DNA of 64,000 nt from positions 166,968,363-167,032,362 of the forward strand of contig NC_133660.1 in NCBI RefSeq assembly GCF_037893015.1, given 5' to 3'. Below the pieces are notes generated by a model, which was not told the DNA's origin, ran no database searches, and was given only the letters and a program-made list of their open reading frames with translations. The DNA is from Macrotis lagotis (lineage: Eukaryota > Chordata > Mammalia > Peramelemorphia > Peramelidae). A program made the position numbers and the translations under genes. Of the stretch, positions 33,862 to 46,403 are shown piece after piece; the stretch's first letter is position 1; every line of letters begins with the position of its first letter.

Positions 33862-33940
33862 TTAAGGTGGCTCGCTCACTGAAAAGAATGCTAGGTTTGA
33901 AGCCAGGAAGATTCATCTTCCTAAGTTCAAATGTGGTTCT
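33862..33940 (+). mobile_element. MAR1-type SINE head fragment
   Basis: 'gaagccaggaagattcatctt' then 'cctaagttcaaatgtgg'. Flanks 32812-33862 and 33940-34403 show only a short poly(A)-like pair and an L2-tail-like piece at about 34185-34260. Confidence 0.5.
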
Positions 33941-34403
33941 CTACAATGAAACAACTTACTTTTTCAGGCCATGATATCCCAAAGATATGTTCTATACATT
34001 GCTTCACCCTCTGCATTTAAAAAAGAGAGATTTATTAGTTCTCAACAACAGCACCAACAAAGTTTAAAAAACATAAGAGTATTAAATGGAAGGGAAGATA
34101 AAGCCATGGGGAATGTTTTTTTTTTAATTGGTAAGCTTAAAATAAAGGGGAAAAGATTTTTTTTTTAAATTTCACTTAAGCAGATAGTCATTCAGACACT
34201 AAACATGGATTAAGCACCTGTCATGTGCCAATTACTGTGCTAAGTGATGGAAGTAAGAGCAAAAAAAAAGTTATCTTAAAAATATTAGTCTATAGTTTTC
34301 ATACTGCTACTTCCTGTAGATTTTTGGTAGAAATTGTGTTGGAACTCAAACTGGGAAGAATAATTCAAAGTTACTTAGACTTTATGTACTTTTTTCTCCA
34401 TAG

Positions 34404-34494
34404 TGTTGCCCTGGAAACTGTCCACCTTGTGATCTACCATGTGCACGAGCGTTAGGGTGTAGAAACCATAAGTGTCCCTCCATCTGCCACAGAG
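34404..34494 (+). CDS. NFXL1: NFXL1 internal exon (NF-X1 fingers)
   Basis: The acceptor is tttttctccatag and the donor AGAG|GTAAAA. The 91-nt exon begins in phase 0 and ends in phase 1. It encodes [18 protein letters not shown] followed by [12 protein letters not shown], a Cys/His array of the NF-X1 type (C-x3-C-x3-H-x-C-x3-C-H). The reading frame joins both neighbouring exons exactly. The segment between CPPC and LGCRNH (DLPCARA) differs from the human sequence as I remember it, while the metal ligands are kept. Introns on either side are about 10.6 and 11.8 kb. Confidence 0.97.
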
Positions 34495-36149
34495 GTAAAA
34501 TTAAATATAGTAAATTCAGTATGTAAAAGAAAAAAATGGTTTTGTATTTTATTTTTATTGATTACTTAGATTGGTAATTATTTAAAAAAATTCCATCTAA
34601 ATAATTTAATGATCATGGCTTTTGACTTACCTAGGTTTGGGCAACTAATAAAGATTTTTAGCAAATGATAATAATTAAAGATACATGATTAGATCTAGGG
34701 GAGACTATTGACTTGCCTGCTGTTATTATTGTGTACCTGACTGCTACTGGATATCATGCTAAAATGCTTAGATGGGTTAAAAATTGCATAAAATTTGTCT
34801 AGCCACATGATTGCTGATCATGTGCTTATTACTGAAAGATGTATATATTTTTGATTTTAAGTGCTTAGTGGACCTTTAGAAAATATCGGTTGTATTTCTT
34901 TTAAAGAACTCTTAAATATAAGAAAAAACTTGTATTTATTGGTGTGAAATAGTTGCCATTTATGAAACCATGGGTAATTCTATTTGTAGAATGATGCAAA
35001 AATTGCATTTTCTTATTTCTACCCTTCCTTTAAATTACACATAAAAAGACAAGTTACTTAAATACCATGTCCCTCTGTAACAACTTTATTAAAGTCTAAA
35101 ATAAATTGTGTATAGCCTGCTGTTGAATTTAGTAATTAAAATATCTGTCACTTCAAAATATCTGTCAATTAAAAGTCAACTATTTTTGAATTTATTTTTA
35201 TTTTTGAATTTATTTTTATTTTTAAATTTTTTTAATTTAAAATTTTTATTTTTAAATTTAGGTTCCGAGGAAAAGATAATCTTTGCAAAACCATGAAATG
35301 AGAAGTTTGATAATCATTTTTTTCTGTCCTGGCCCTATTCCATTATAAACCTAGGAAATTTGTTGATTAGATTAGTACCCCTTTTATTATGTATTTGAGT
35401 ATTACCAAGTAGTCTTTCCCTTTAAAAGATTTTGTACCTAAAATTGTATTCTAGGAATGTGCTTTTCTTTGGTAAAAAAAAAAAAACCAGCTTCTGAAGG
35501 GAAGAATGGTCTAAAATCTTTGAAGGAAAGCTTTTGTGGAATTTAAGTTCCAAATTCTTCTCAACCTGATGATTATTCATATTTGCCTTGAGTGGAGATG
35601 TTAATAAAATTTAAACTTTATGCTTATGAAATATAAAATTAATTGAGTATATGTGACTGACTCTTTAAAGAATACAAAATGTTCTGTAGAATCTGATCAT
35701 TTTACAATCATGCATTAACTGAAAGACAAAAGTTTCTGTTTTGTACACTTTTAGGTAGCTTAAATATTTATGGCATAGCATGAGAGACAGATTTCACCAA
35801 CAATGTGTCATAAAAGGAAAATTTTTCTCTTTCCCTTTTTTCCCTTCCCCATTTGTTCTTTCCCAGGATCTACCCTGTAATTATCAGAAGTTCCTGATTT
35901 TGCCATCATGATTGCTCAGTTGTTTTTATTCTCATTGTGAGGGTGCTGCTCTTCCACATCAAGTGCTGTTTTGAAAGTAATTCACATTAATGCTGAGATA
36001 ACTAATCATCTTGACCTTTCTGAAGCTATTTGCCTTTAAAATTTTTAGATATAAATTATAGATCCAAGCCTAGGTAAATCAAAAGCTATCATCGGTCATT
36101 TTTTTTTTTTTTTGCATTTGAAATATCTGGTTTATTTTAGAGTTTTCTT

Positions 36150-36715
36150 TTTTTTTTAAAGATTTTATTTATTTTGAGTTTTACACAATTTTTCCCCTAA
36201 TCTTTCTTCCCTCCCCCACCCCCCACAGAAGGCAATTTGCCTGTCTTTACATTGTTTCCATGGTATACAGTAATCCAAATTGAATGTGATGAGAGAGAAA
36301 TCATATCCTTAAGGAAGAAACATAAAGTATAAGAGATAGCAAGATCAGACAATGATATCAGTTTTTTTTTTTCTAAATTAAAGGTAATAGTCCTTGGTCT
36401 TTGTTCAAACTCCACAGTTCTTTCTCTGAATACAGATGGTATTCTCCATCGCAGACAGCCCCAAATTATCCATGATTGTTGCACTGATGGAATGAGCAAG
36501 TCCTTCAAGGTTGAACATCACTCCCATGTTGCTGTTAGGGTGTACAATGTTTTCCTGGTTCTGCTCATCTCATCTCATCTCATTCAGCATCAGTTCACGC
36601 AAATCCCTCCTGGTTTCTAATAGAACAATAGTGTTCCATGACATACATATACCACAGTTTGCTAAGACTTTCCCCAATTGAAGGACATTTACTAATTAAG
36701 TTATCTTGATGAAAT
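36150..36715 (-). mobile_element. L1 LINE 3' end, antisense
   Basis: Inverted 3' UTR (tttattttgagttttacac, CCCCCACCCCCCACAG) followed by the inverted end of ORF2 ('gttgaacatcactcccatgt', 'tttcctggttctgctcatct', 'gtgttccatgacatacata', 'ccccaattgaaggacattta'). 34495-36150 is AT-rich intron with nothing assignable. Confidence 0.9.
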
Positions 36716-36726
36716 TAATTTGCTTA

Positions 36727-37535
36727 CTATTAAGGACAGCTAGGTGATGCTGTGAATAGTGTACTGAGCCTGAAATCAGGAAAGTCTTAGTTCAGATTCC
36801 ATCTCAGATACTTATTAGCTCTGTGATGCTGGGCAAGTCATGTCACCTCTGTTGCCTCAGTTTCCTCATCTATAAAATGGGAATAATACTGTTGTACCCA
36901 AAGAGCGAGACTGAGACCAGAATTTGATAAGGTTGGAGATCTTTATTCCTGGGGACTGTCTAGGGATTGAGTACCCAAATCAGACAGTACCTAAGTGTTC
37001 AGGGGATAAGGTTTTTACAGTGTTTTGAGGGGGGAGGTATTAAAAGCAAGCAAGATACAGAAGCAACGTCAGCAGTTGGATAAACATAGGGTTCTGTATA
37101 GATAGGAGTGAGAAGGGGTCAGGGTGTTTGTGTATGTTTGAACATATTTTCTGAGATGGAGGGAGTCAGGAATTTACTATGTTATGGTTCCAGCTGCACC
37201 TGGGGAAGGGGGAGGCAGTCCTGGAATTTAACAGATACAGCAAGACAATTAGGCTAACAAGGGTGCTTTGTAAATCTTTAGACATTTTTATGGTATTTCC
37301 ATGACCCCTTGGGTCCTGTCAGACTATTTTCAGACCCAAAGGCACCTAGCCAAAGTTATATTTCTAACAAATTTCTCCAGGCTCAGAAGGATGTCAGGGA
37401 CCCCTTTCTATACAGGAATTTCACAAACATTGTTATTGTACTTCAGTACTAGCACCTACACCCAGAGTTATTGTGAGGATCAAGTGAGATAATAATTGTA
37501 AGGTGCCAGCATAGTGCCGGACACATAGTGTTAGC
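36727..37535 (+). mobile_element. MIR/MAR1-type SINE split by an LTR
   Basis: 36727-36889 holds the head and middle ('gacagctaggtgatgctgtg', 'cctcagtttcctcatctata') and 37446-37535 the end ('agttattgtgaggatcaagtg', 'gtgccagcatagtgcc'). Removing 36890-37445 restores a continuous MIR-like order. Confidence 0.7.
36890..37445 (-). mobile_element. Solo LTR, antisense
   Basis: A 556-bp insert within the SINE begins TGTTGTACC and ends GTACTTCA, so its sense strand is TGAAGTAC...GGTACAACA with TG/CA ends. A nearly matching 4-bp duplication (atac/gtac) flanks it. 'gatctttattcct' near the left end is a plausible inverted polyadenylation region. No internal viral genes are present. Confidence 0.6.
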
Positions 37536-38552
37536 TGTTTTGTTGTTAATGATTAAAAGAAAGGGAGGGAAGGAAAACCATCCAGAAAAATGATCTGCCT
37601 GAATCTGATATTGTGTATGTACATTGTTCTACCCCCTACTCCTTACCTGTGTAAAGAAGGGAATAAACATTTCTTAAGTGCACACTATGGGCCATGAACT
37701 AGACTAAAATTTTCTAAACATTTCAACTGATTCTCCCAATGACCATATGAAGTAGATGCTAGGCTTCAGGAATTACAGTTCCATACATGGTATTCTGTTT
37801 TTTCCCATTTGTTTTGTTACAACTGTACATTTTTCCATTTTTGTTTATTTTATTCTGCATCAGTTAATATAAGATTTTAATTATTTCTATGAAGTTTTCA
37901 TATTCCTTTCTTTTTTCTTTAACTTATGCTTTTTGGTTTTTTCTTTTGATGCTTTTTGGTTTTTCTTTTAACCTTTTGATGTAAAGCTTATTGAAATAAT
38001 GTTTTTATATTACATTTCCAAATGTATCATTTTCTGCCTTCTCAAGAGCAATATAGCAAAGAATATAAAAGGAAGGAAAATCAATCAACAAAACTAACCA
38101 ACATTTCAGAAAAGTCTGATATTATCTGCAATATTCCACATTCAATTCTCCAACTCCACAAGAAGGGAGAGTAAGGTGACTTTTCAGCTCTCCTCTTTGG
38201 GACTGTGTTTGATCATTAAAATTTCAAAAATGGACATATTATTCTTTATTTTTTCTTATAAATATGTATATTCTAGTAAAGCAAATTCCTGCATCAGCTA
38301 TGCCCCTCACTCTCTGGAGATAGCATGTTTCATCAGTAGTTCTCCGGAATTGTGGTGGTTGTTATATTGATCAGTTTGTAAATCTTTCAAAGTTTTTGTC
38401 TTCACATTACTGTTACTAGTTCTGTCCATTTCACTCTTCAACAGTTCATACAAATCTCAGGTTTTTCTGAAAACATTCTCTTTTATCTTTGATCTCTTTG
38501 GAGTATAAAACTTAATTGTAGTATTTGCTGGGTTAAGAGAGATATGAAATTG

Positions 38553-38680
38553 GGGCAGCTAGGTGGCGCAGTGGATAGAGCACTGGCCCTGGAGTCAGGA
38601 GTACCTGAGTTCAAATCCGGCCTCAGACACTTAATAATTACCTAGCTGTGTGGCCTTGGGCAAGCCACTTGCAAAAACGG
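38553..38680 (+). mobile_element. WSINE-like SINE with purine tail
   Basis: Almost consensus head and middle. The 'aaccccattgcc' segment is missing and the tail continues as the GGGGA repeat that follows. Confidence 0.9.
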
Positions 38681-38768
38681 AGAGGGGAGGGGAGGGGAGG
38701 GGAAGAGAAGGGAGGGGAGGGGAGGGGAAGAGAAGGGAAGAGAGGGGAGGGGAGAGGAGAAGAGAGGA
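38681..38768 (+). repeat. GGGGA / GGGAAGA purine microsatellite
   Basis: Pure A/G run of about 88 bp grown from the SINE tail. Confidence 0.9.
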
Positions 38769-39814
38769 GAAAATATTTAATAGAAATATTTACTAGCTCA
38801 AGGAGCAAAGTGCCCAACTGTTTTCCACAGGTCAACCAGCATTGCAACATATGCTACATCCTTTAGAGCATTTGTCATTTTCCTTTTTTGTCAAGTTTAC
38901 CATATGACAAGTGCATGGTAGAACCTTGGAATTGCTTTAATTTTCATTTCTCTAATTATTGGTTAATTTACAGCAATTTTCTTATGTCCACTGATAACTT
39001 GAATTTCTTCTGTAATTGACTTATTTACCTTATCTGATCATTTATCAATTGGGAAATGACCTCTAAATCTTTCTCATTTCCCTTTACCTCTTAGAAGTGA
39101 CTATTACCATAGAAACTTGCTGCAAATGTTTCCCACCTTTTTGTTTTTTGGTACAAAATCTTTTTAATTTGAGGTGTTCAGAATTGTCTCTTTTATTTGC
39201 TGTAAATTTCTTTCTCTTGTTTGGTCTTGAAGTCATCTCCTATCCATATTCTGCCTGATATTTTCTTCCATCCTCCTGTAGTTTATTCATGATATCACCC
39301 TTTATAGCTAAATCATATACTTAATTGGAGATTGTCTTGCTTTAGTTTGAGATGCTGATCTATACCTAGTTTCTACCTGACTACTTACCAGTTTTCCCCC
39401 ACATGTTTTATTGAATAGGGAATTCTTGCTCCAGTAGGTGGGATCTTTGGTTTTTATTAACATTAAACTACTGTGCTCATTTACTTTTGTATATTGTATT
39501 CCTAATCTGTTCTGCTGATTAACCACTCCTTTTCCTACCCAAATTGTCTAGGGATGATTACAGCTTTGTATAGTTTTTTTATACTATGGTTTATGATTCA
39601 GGGCTTACAAGACCTTTTTCCTTTCTTTTTTCATGCATTCCATTGATTTTCTTGTTCTTTTGTTTCCTCCAAATTAATTTCATAATTTTTCTACTTTAAA
39701 TAGTAATCCTTTGGTATGACCCTGAATAGACAAATTTAGACAGTATTGTCATTTTTATTATATTGGTTCAGCCCCTCCATGAGGAATTGCTCTTTTTTTT
39801 ATTTGTGTGTCTTT

Positions 39815-39965
39815 GAGGTTTTTTTTTTAGCAAGGCAATGGGGTTAAGTGACTAGCCCAAGGTCATACAACTAGGTAATTATTAAGTATCTGAGGTCAGA
39901 TTTGAACTCAGGTCCTCCTGACTCCAGGGCCAGTACTCTAGCCACTGTACCACCTAGCTCCCCCC
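39815..39965 (-). mobile_element. WSINE-like SINE
   Basis: Inverted: agcaaggcaatggggttaag to accacctagctcccccc. Confidence 0.9.
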
Positions 39966-40474
39966 ATTTGAGTTTTTTATAATAATGTTCATACAGTTCT
40001 TTATCCTGGCACTTAGACTCTCAAGTATTTCAAGCTATCTATAATTAAGTAGAATTTCTTTTTCTTTCTCTTCTTGCTGGACTTCATTGGTAATATTAAG
40101 AAATGCTGATGATTTGTGTGCATTTATTTTACATCTTGTAATTTTGCTGAAGTTACTAATTGTTTCAGTTTGTTCTTTTAGTTTATTTTGTGGGGTTCAT
40201 AACATTTGTCTCATTGTCATTATTACAGTGTTTTCATTTACAGTGTTGTAACCATTGTGTATATTGCTTTCCTGGTACTACTTACTTCACTTTCCATCAG
40301 TCTATATTTGTCTTCATACTCTTTTTTGATGGCATAGGAAAGTCCCATTACAATCATGTATTACAGCATGTTTAGTCATTTCCTAATCATTGTGCATCTA
40401 CTTTTCAGTACTTTATTATTACAAAAATACCAGAAATATTTTGGTGCATGTGGGACCTTTATTTTTGTATATAC

Positions 40475-40615
40475 TCTTTTTTTGCAAGGCAGTGGAATTA
40501 AATGACTTGGCAAGATCACACGGCTAGGAAATTGTTAAGTGTCTGAGGCGATTTGAACCCAGGTCCTCTGACTCTAGGGCAGGTGTTTTATTCACTGTGC
40601 TACTTAGCTGCCCCA
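40475..40615 (-). mobile_element. WSINE-like SINE
   Basis: Inverted copy. The duplication gtatatac is at 40467-40474 and 40616-40623. Confidence 0.85.
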
Positions 40616-40631
40616 GTATATACCCCAAAAC

Positions 40632-40780
40632 TTCATTCATTCATTCATTCATCTGCTTATTTATTTGTTTGTTTGTTTATGGGATTAAGTGACTTGCTCA
40701 AGGTCACACAGCTAGGCAATTAAGTGTCTGAGTTGGATTTGAACTCAGGTCCTCCTGACTCCAGGGCTGGAACTGTCCCT
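40632..40780 (-). mobile_element. SINE fragment with ATTC/GTTT tail repeats
   Basis: (ATTC)4 and (GTTT)n, then an inverted SINE body 'gggattaagtgacttgctca' that stops at 'ggctggaactgtccc', missing part of the head. Confidence 0.75.
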
Positions 40781-40969
40781 TTTATGTACTCTTGTATAGC
40801 TTTCTTTAATGAATACACTTGATATATATTCCCAGTAGTGGATGTCTTTCTCAATTTGCTGAATGTGAGATGAAATCTCAAGGTTTTGTAGTTGTTATTT
40901 TTACTGCTGTTGTTTTGATTTGTATTCCTTTGTGATTTGGAGCTGTTTTTCATTTACTTGGTTCTTTTG

Positions 40970-41128
40970 TTGTTGTTGTTGTTGTTGTTTTTACAAGGCA
41001 ATGGGGTTAAGTGATTTGCCCAAGGTCACACAGCTAAGTAATTATTAAATGTCTGAGGTCATATTTGAACTCATGTCTTCCTTACTCCAGGGCTGGTGCT
41101 CTATCCACTGCGCCATCTAGCTGCCCCT
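40970..41128 (-). mobile_element. WSINE-like SINE with GTT tail repeat
   Basis: (GTT)8 then an inverted body ending ccatctagctgcccc. An imperfect duplication acttgg(gg)ttcttttg lies on both sides. Confidence 0.9.
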
Positions 41129-43111
41129 ACTTGGGGTTCTTTTGAAAACTGAGATATTTTCCTCTAAGTTTGGCAAATCTCTTTCCTTTTAACAGATAAT
41201 ATTTTGCTTTTAATGTTAACATTTGTCTTTTAAGGAGGGAAATATATGAAATTCACTTGCCATACTCGCTCTACAACATTAGAGACAAAATATTTCTAGT
41301 TTGCAAGCTTCTTTGTATCCCCATAGATGAGGAAAATAATGTTTCTTTACTTGGTGAAAGAAATTGTATTGGCATATATAGGACTTGCACTTTGTGGACC
41401 ACATAAATAAACTGGGTCTTGAATTTGTGTATTATGAAGGGCTTCCTCTAATGAGTAATATTGGTCAGGTAAAAGTGGTAATCCATTTAGTTTTTTCTTT
41501 TTTTCAAATCTCTAAACTTAGTCTATTAATCAGTACAAAGCATTTGTATAAATTAGAGCTGAACTAAATGATTGTCTAGTTCGTTGGTCTGGGATGAAGA
41601 AAAGGTTATGTTTGATAAGTTTCTATTTCTCCTAGATAAGTGATGAATTAATCTGTTAAAAAATGAAATTGGTAAAAGATGTTGAATGGTATCTAACCTA
41701 GAATTATCTTTACTGAACTTTTATTTGTAATTTTTTTGTCAATCTTCAGAAAGGTTAAAAGATAAAACTATTTGTTCTTGTATGTGAAATCAGAAAATGA
41801 AATTAAATCCCATCTGGGACAGAGAGGCTTGCCTTGAATTGATATTAATATAACATTTATAATAATCTGTCTTCAAAATATCCAGTGCAGAGGTTTAGTA
41901 ATTTGCATAACAAATATTGGATTTTTCTGGGCATTGTGGTTTTGTTAACTTTTCTCTATTTCTTGATCAGTCATTCGGATCTGAGTTGATATTGCTTTAA
42001 AGCCAAAGAATATGTTACATATATTTCAATAGTCTATTCTCTAGATTCACTTGTAGAAATGGAATGTGTGAATCAAATTTGTTTTCTATTTTTAAAACAA
42101 CAGTTTTGTAATCATTTCTCTTCCCCCCATCCCCCAAGTCATTTATTCAACATTTAATGCTACCTAGTTGTTAAGCCTTTTTTGGGATTAATTTTTCAGT
42201 TTCTGTTGGAATTAGTAGACTGTCCTTAAACATTAGATAGAATGTATAGTAAAGTAGACTGACCGAATCTAGTGTTAATTCTAAGGGTAAAGTTAATGCT
42301 TGTGTTTAAATAAAAAAAAAATTCATACTAAACAGACAACTTTTTTTAAATTAAAAGCATATAAGAATGCTTTCTATGTAGTAACTTTGATAGTTTGGTC
42401 ATGGGCCTCCTTGAGATTTTTTGCTTGATAGCAAAAATTGAGATGCCCTGTCTAGAATCTTGTGAGATGAATGGAAAATGGAAGAAACAGTTGAAAGTTA
42501 AGGGGATAGAACCATTTAAGAATTCTTTTTAAAAAAATGAGCAAAAAACAACAGCTTTATTTTAAAGGTTAGCGATTTAGATGGGAGAATTTTTCTCCCT
42601 CCTTTATCCCTCCCTAATTGTGAATAGTATTCTTTCTTTCAAAAGAATTTTGATTATAGCATTGCATATTCTTAAAGGCTATAGCAGCTTTAGAAACTCC
42701 AGTTGAGTTTTCTTTTTCAGTGTTCACTTTAACTGAATATTGAATATTAGAGACCTAATTGTTAGGCTCAAACATGTATGTATATATGTGAAGGTGTGGG
42801 GTGTGGTATGTGTGCATTTTAATACCAGGGTTGTTGTCTTTTACCTCTTTACAGCTAGGAAAGTCCTTCTGAAGTGCAATCAGGCATTTGGGGAAGTTTA
42901 TTTCAAATTTATCTTCTTTGTTTAAGAAAAATTTTCATCTCTCTTTTGCTATCTAACTTTGATCATCCCTTAATTGCTTCTACTATATTGTAAAACAAGA
43001 GAAAAAAATGAAAGTTAATTTTTTTCTTGAAATAATTGTAAGAACTTGTGATTGGGTTTATTAATTAACTAACATTGGGCCACCCAGTTGCCACAGTTAT
43101 GATTGTATTTT

Positions 43112-43800
43112 TTTCATCTTAAAGATTTTATTTATTTTGAGTTTTACAATTTTCCCCTTAATCTTGCTTCTCTCCCCCAACCCCCCACAGAGGGCAATTT
43201 GCCAATCTTTACATTGTATCTATTGATATGCATCAATCCAAATTGAGTGTGATGAGAGAGAAATCATATCCTTAAGGAAGAAAAATAAAGTATAAGAGAT
43301 AGCAAGATTATATAATAAGATATCAGGTTTTTTTTTTTTAAATTAAAGGTAATAGTCTTTGGTCTTTGTTCAAACTCCATAGTTCTTTCTCTGGATACAA
43401 ATGGTATTCTCCATCGCAGACAGCCCAAAATTGTGCCTGATTGTAGCATTGATCATCACCCCTATGTTGCTGTTAGTGTGTACAGTGTTTTTCTGGTTCT
43501 GCTCATCTTGCTCAGCATCAGTTCATGCAAATCCTTCCAGGCTTCCCTGAATTCCCATCCCTCCTTGTTTCTAAAAGAACAGTAGTGTTCCATGACATAA
43601 CATATACTACAGTTTGTTAAGCCATTCCCCAATCGAAGAACATTTACTTAATTTCCAATTCTTTGCTACCACAAACAGGGATGCTATGAATATTTTTGTA
43701 CAAGTGATGTTTTTACCCTTTTTCAGCATCTTCAGGGTATAGACCCAGTAGTGTTAATGCTGGATCAAAGGGTATGCACATTTTTGTTGTCCTTTGAGTA
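43112..43800 (-). mobile_element. L1 LINE 3' end, antisense
   Basis: Inverted 3' UTR with the C-run CCCCCAACCCCCCACAG, then the inverted ORF2 C-terminus up to 'ggatcaaagggtatgcac'. 41190-43112 is intron without assignable features. Confidence 0.9.
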
Positions 43801-43859
43801 TCTTTTTTTTAACTAAGTAAGATTCCTATTATAGTCAGAGTTCACAAAGTTTAGTGAGT

Positions 43860-44945
43860 CATGCAATAATAATTTATTAAATACGCTTATGTATCAGACA
43901 TTGTACTAAGTAAAAAGAAAGGTAAAAGATTATACTTGCCCTTTTAGCTGATAATCTAAGGGGTGGGTTGAGTAAACATGCAAACATATACACATATAAA
44001 TTATAGACAGGATAAAAATCACTTATGTGGCTGAATGGAAGATGGATTGCCTGGGGAGAGACTTGTGGCAGATGAACCTCCCTGTAGATTATTACACTAT
44101 CCAAAAAATGATGTAATAGGAGCCTGTACCAGAGTGTTGGCAATGTCTGAGGAGCAAAGAAGAGCATATTTAAGAAGATACTGCAAAGATGTGGTGGTGA
44201 AATAGTGAGTAGTCAAGGATGATATCTGATTTTTGCGTTTGTGTAGTAGGAAGATTTCCCTCTGTGATAGGGAGCTTTGGAAGAGGAACAAGGTTTATTT
44301 GAGGATAGATAATATGTGTTAAATTTAAGATGTCTGATAAATGAAGATGCAAGACTGAAGTTCAGTAGAGAGTTAGGGAAAGATCAGTAGTTTTGAGAAT
44401 CATCATCATAGAGTGACAATTGAATCCATTAGAGCTAATGAGCTCACCAAAAAGTAACAGAGAGGAAGAAGGTGGCTTAAAACAGTCTTGTGGAATAGTC
44501 ATGATTAATGGGTATAACCTGGATCTTCATCCAGCAAGAGAGAATGATCAGCTAGATAGAAGTGCCAGGAGAGTAATGTCCCAAAAACTTACAGAAAAGA
44601 GAGAATGAAAGAGAAGAGAATGAATTGGAGGCTTAGAGAAAGGTAAAGAAGGATAAGGACTGAGAAAAGACCATTACCAGTTAAGACACCACTGGCCCTT
44701 TTGGAGAGAGCAATTTCGGTTGAACAATGAATTCTGGGGTTTGGTTGTAGAGAGGGAGAAGAGAGAAGGTGAAGGTACCTATTGTAAATGGATTTCTCAA
44801 AGAGTTTAGATACAAAAGACAGAAGATGTGAGAGTATTTGAGCAAGGAGAATTTATAGGCATGTTTGTAGGAAGCAACCATACACACAGAATGTGATTGA
44901 AGATATGTGAGAAGATGGAGATGATAGTTAAGATCTGGCTCCTGC
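43860..44945 (-). mobile_element. L2-type LINE, antisense
   Basis: 'aataatttattaaatacgc' (inverted tail), 'ttgagaatcatcatcataga', 'gtgacaattgaatccattag', 'aaaagaccattaccagttaa' and 'gagagcaatttcggttgaac' follow inverted L2 order over about 1.1 kb. Confidence 0.7.
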
Positions 44946-45221
44946 CATCATGTAGCTGGATCTGTTGGTTTTCATAAATCATAGATAATAGAGAAATGCT
45001 GATATAACGCAACTTTATTTTCTTATTTGGGGAAAAATGGTAATTCGTGATGTTTTGCATTTGAGTAAGAGTATGGCCTCAGCCACATAGGTCGAGAAGG
45101 AAGGTGTTTTCATTATTAATTTTTCATTAAAGTTAAATCTTTGTGGAGTTGTGAGAATGCATTATTGCTTTGAGCTCATTATTTTAATAAGGATCTGTAG
45201 AAAAATTTAAGAGAAGAAATG

Positions 45222-45425
45222 AGAATTTATTTTTAATTAATTTATTTTTGAATTATACAATTTTCCCCCTAATCTCGCTTCCCTCTCCCCACTCCCCACA
45301 GAAAGCAGTTTGTTAGTCTTTACATTGTTTCCATGCTATTCATTGATATAAGTTGAATGTGTTGTGAGAGAAATCATATCCTTAAGAAAAAAAATAAAAT
45401 TTAAGAGATAGGAAATGAGATAATT
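45222..45425 (-). mobile_element. L1 LINE 3' tip, antisense
   Basis: 'ttaatttatttttgaattat', 'cctctccccactccccacag', 'gagaaatcatatccttaag'. Confidence 0.85.
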
Positions 45426-45439
45426 TAAAAAAAAATGTT

Positions 45440-46150
45440 TTATTGTTGGGTTTTTTTTTTTTGCTTTACATTTCAAACTCTCCCTTATGACAAAAGCATT
45501 TACACAAAAATATCTGATTAAGTGACTAGATCTAATAATGTATATATTTTTCTGTCTTTATAGTTCTTTCATCTTTGTGTCATTATTGATTCTTCTGAGC
45601 TTTTATAAAATGACTCAATTCAATGTTCTTTAATTTTTTTTATTTATATTTTAAAAGTCATGTATATAATTTTCTTAATTTTCATGTTTCACTCGGCATC
45701 AGTTTGTACAAATCTTTCCAAATTCTCTAAGTTCATGTCATTTCTTACTGTGACATTCTATTATATTTATATTTTACACCTTTTAACCATTTCCTAGTTG
45801 ATTGGACCCCAACTTTGCTTAAAGTTCTTTTCTACTACAAAGGTTACTTCTGTGAATAGTTATTATATTAACCATTGTTTCTGTTTTAATTTCCTTGGGC
45901 ATGTATGAAATAATGGGATCACTGGGACAAAGTGTATGGACAGTTTGAGTCATTTTTCTTGAATAATTTTTTTTTAGTTTTTTTCAAGGCAATGGGGTTA
46001 AGTGAATTGTTCAAGGTCACACAGCTAGGTAATTAGTAAGTGTCTGAGTTCAAATTTGAGCTCAGGACCTCCTGACTCCAGGGCTGGAGCTCTATTCACT
46101 ACACCACCTAGGTGCCCCATTGAATAATTTCAGTTAATATTTCAGTTAAT
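45440..46150 (-). mobile_element. Old L1 LINE fragment, antisense
   Basis: 'catgtttcactcggcatcag', 'tttgtacaaatctttcca' and 'gaccccaactttgct' are decayed inverted ORF2 C-terminal words. A SINE interrupts it. Confidence 0.5.
45971..46119 (-). mobile_element. WSINE-like SINE
   Basis: Inverted copy. The exact duplication ttgaataattt is at 45960-45970 and 46120-46130. It lies only 160 bp upstream of an NFXL1 exon. Confidence 0.9.
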
Positions 46151-46282
46151 ATTCAGAGTAGTTCTGAACTCAGACATGAGTGCATTATTGTATCTTCTCA
46201 TGACCTCTCTAACTGTGATGTTTTTGTCATACTTCAACTTGATAGAATTTTTTCTTTAAAATATTTATGAATTTTTTTTTAG

Positions 46283-46403
46283 GTAGCTGTTATCCCTGTC
46301 CTGAAACAGTAGATGTGAAGTGCAAATGTGGTAATACGAAGGTGACTGTACCTTGTGGCAGAGAACGTACCACCAAACCACCCAGGTGTAAAGAGCTGTG
46401 TAG
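46283..46403 (+). CDS. NFXL1: NFXL1 internal exon
   Basis: The acceptor is an (T)n tract then ag, and the donor TGTAG|GTTAGT. 121 nt, entering in phase 1 and leaving in phase 2. It encodes [16 protein letters not shown], then [18 protein letters not shown] and KELC. This is the family's pattern of a finger followed by a 'CxCG...VPCGRER' turn. It agrees with remembered mammalian NFXL1 at nearly every residue. Confidence 0.97.

Larger units (their letters stand above)
38860..41190 (-). mobile_element. Old L1 LINE fragments, antisense
   Basis: 39000-39800 and 39965-40160 resemble the inverted ORF2 region also seen at 52382-53960 and 1-1495 ('gacagtattgtcatttttat', 'gctgaagttactaattgttt'). 40170-41190 resembles an inverted ORF2 3' part. 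Four SINEs interrupt it. Strongly decayed. 37795-38540 may be a further piece of the same kind. Confidence 0.6.
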
